From: Cristatella mucedo
Lineage: Eukaryota > Bryozoa > Phylactolaemata > Cristatellidae
Direction of reading: 5' to 3'
Length of the DNA: 64,000 nt
Assembly: GCA_009760855.2 (NCBI GenBank)
Contig: WPIO01000236.1
Span: 126,001 to 190,000, forward strand
In this document: positions 62,821-64,000 of the stretch, piece by piece
Layout: each line of letters starts with the position of its first letter
Position numbering within the stretch: the first letter of the stretch is position 1
The notes under the pieces: model-generated
What the model was told of the DNA's origin: nothing
The model's input: the letters and a program-made list of their open reading frames with translations, nothing else
Databases searched by the model: none
Position numbers and translations under genes: made by a program

Positions 62821-63294
62821 AAGCATTTCGCACGTAAATAACACGTTTCGCACGAGTTCGCAGCAGATCGCGGAATATGTAGAAACTTCAAATCTGCATG
62901 TCGGAGCGTGAGCTGACTGGCAGCAGAGTGCTGCACCATGTTTAAAGCATTTCGCACGTAAATAACACGTTTCGCACAAGTTCGCATCAGATCGCGGAAT
63001 ATGTAGAAAATTTAAATCTGCATTTCGGAGCGTGCGCTGACTGGCAGCAGAGTGCTGCACCATGTTTAAAGCATTTCGCACGTAAATAACACGTTTCGCA
63101 CGAGTTCGCACCAGATCGCGGAATATGTAGAAACTTTAAATCTGCATGTCGGAGCGTGCGCTGACTGGCAGCAGAGTGCTGCACCATGTTTAAAGCATTT
63201 CGCACGTAAATAACACGTTTCGCACGAGTTCGCAGCAGATCGCGGAATATGTGTAGAAACTTCAAATCTGCACGTCGGAGCGTGTGCTGACTTG

Positions 63295-63384
63295 CAGCAG
63301 AGTGCTGCACCATGTTTAAAGCATTTCGCACGTAAATAACACGTTTCGCAAGAGTTTGTGCATGTCGGAGCGTGCGCTGACTGG
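63295..63384. repeat. 90-bp monomer with 34-bp deletion
   Basis: The text passes from CAAGAGTTTG to TGCATGTCGG, joining about mp64 to mp99 at a TG microhomology. Successive starts are 63295 and 63385. Flanks are clean. Confidence 0.85.
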
Positions 63385-64000
63385 CAGCAGAGTGCTGCAC
63401 CATGTTTAAAGCATTTCGCACGTAAATAACACGTTTCGCACAAGTTCGCAGCAGATGGCTGAATATGTAGAAACTTGAAATCTGCATTTCGGAGCGTGCG
63501 CTGACTGGCAGCAGAGTGCTGCACCATGTTTAAAGCATTTCGCACGTAAATAACACGTTTCGCAAGAGTTCGCAGCAGATCGCGGAATATGTAGAAACTT
63601 CAAATCTGCATGTCGGAGCGTGCGCTGACTTGCAGCAGAGTGCTGCACCATGTTTAAAGCATTTCGCACGTAAATAACACGTTTCGCACGAGTTCGCACC
63701 AGATCGCAGAATGTGTAAAAACTTCAAATCTGCATGTCGGAGCGTGTGCTGACTGAGAGCAGCAGAGTGCTGCACCATGTTTAAAGCATTTCGCACGTAA
63801 ATAACACGTTTCGCACGAGTTCGCAGCAGATCGCGGAATATGTAGAAACTTTAAATCTGCATGTCGGAGCGTGCGCTGACTGGCAGCAGAGTGCTGCACC
63901 ATGTTTTAAAGCATTTCGCACGTAAATAACACGTTTCGCACGAGTTCGCAGCAGATCGCGGAATATGTAGAAACTTCAAATCTGCATTTCGGAGCGTGTG

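Larger units (their letters stand above)
1..64000. repeat. 124-bp satellite DNA array, head-to-tail
   Basis: The same monomer recurs from the first to the last base in one orientation; no inverted block was seen. The window opens at mp1 and stops at about mp116, so the array continues on both sides. Landmarks in each copy are a GCAGCA/TGCTGC dyad around mp1, a TTTAAA palindrome at mp21-26, TTCGCACG at mp31 and mp51, TTCGCA at mp61, ATCGCGG at mp71 and CATGTCGG or CATTTCGG at mp101. In clean stretches spacing is very regular: from the monomer starting at 16393 to that at 63884 is 47,491 bp, or 383 periods of 124. Long arrays of this kind belong to eukaryotic heterochromatin. Centromeric, pericentromeric and subtelomeric origins cannot be told apart from sequence. 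The family was not recognised by name. Confidence 0.98.
50214..64000. repeat. Homogeneous satellite domain 2
   Basis: About 111 monomers near consensus (CACGAG, CAGCAG or CACCAG, TTCAAATC, CATG). CATTTCGG and CACAAG are a minority and complete B-C or G types are lacking. Scattered exceptions: TTCGGAGCAG with ATCTAG near 52380, 52745 and 61620, and a GCCCTGACATG tail near 54050. From 53.2 kb small 1-3 base indels are a little more frequent, for example TTAAAGC near 53331, the missing C in GCACATG near 53446, and GCTGCTGCACC near 54440 and 54690. The domain runs off the end of the window. Confidence 0.85.

Noticed and set aside
1-64000. More than 200 open reading frames, mostly minus strand, repeated at 124-bp steps
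   Set aside because: They are translations of the satellite in rotating frames. They overlap each other, change frame at every indel, have no distinct start context and follow the repeat rather than any gene structure.
1-64000. CRISPR array
   Set aside because: There are no unique spacers: the entire 124-bp unit repeats, with variants, and no cas genes are present.
1-64000. Bacterial or viral origin of the window
   Set aside because: A uniform 64 kb satellite with higher-order repeats has no counterpart I know in bacterial or viral genomes, and no such genes are present.

Overview
The whole 64 kb window is one tandem array of a roughly 124-bp satellite monomer, all copies in the same orientation. 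Both ends of the array lie outside the window. I find no protein-coding gene, RNA gene, transposon, CRISPR array, telomere repeat or single-copy sequence. An array of this size (on the order of 500 monomers) with local higher-order repeats is typical of eukaryotic constitutive heterochromatin (centromeric, pericentromeric or subtelomeric). The sequence alone does not identify the species. The monomer is 49% GC (61/124) with 11 CpG per 124 bp against about 7.5 expected from its C and G counts, so CpG has not been stripped out.

Monomer position (mp) 1 is the C of CAGCAGAGTG at window base 1; bases 1-124 equal the consensus I infer by eye. Recurrent variant types: A (CACAAG mp55, CACCAG mp65, TTTAAATC mp91, GCACTGA mp114); B (CAAGAG mp55, TTCGGAGCAG mp61, ATGTCTAG, TTCCAATC, CCTG, GTTCTGACTTG); C (TTTAATG mp21, TTTGCAGCAG mp61, GGAAGATG, GCCCTGACATG); D (CGTTAATAAC mp37, often TTTGGCAC and ATGCAG, GGCTGG); E (CAGCAAAG mp1, GCATATCGAACG mp27, GCAGCAAATC, GAGCTGA); F (CACGAG, CATCAG, CATTTCGG); G (CACAAG, CATCAG, AACGTATATTCTG, CATTTCGG, CTGACAG); H (CACAAG, CAGCAG, CATTTCGG).

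Layout. 1-2286: clean, mixed-type array. 2287-5740: indel-ridden block with one clean island at 3498-3782. 5741-8530: readable but noisy. 8531-12049: mostly clean, mixed types. 12050-12420: noisy and rearranged. 12421-13025: clean. 13026-16345: indel-ridden. 16346-26330: clean and homogeneous, close to consensus. 26331-50213: clean and rich in types A-H, with a 12-monomer higher-order repeat at 29626-32603 and rearranged relatives elsewhere. 50214-64000: clean and homogeneous again.

The most informative points are the 12-mer higher-order repeat and its scattered fragments; the alternation of homogeneous and mixed domains; rare haplotypes shared between loci 20-49 kb apart; and the indel-ridden blocks, which still carry type-specific variants in order and therefore look like uncorrected long-read sequence over ordinary array. 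The numerous minus-strand open frames of about 87 or 97 codons are by-products of a 124-bp period (124 mod 3 = 1). I found no sign of an undescribed gene system; what is new here, if anything, is satellite architecture.
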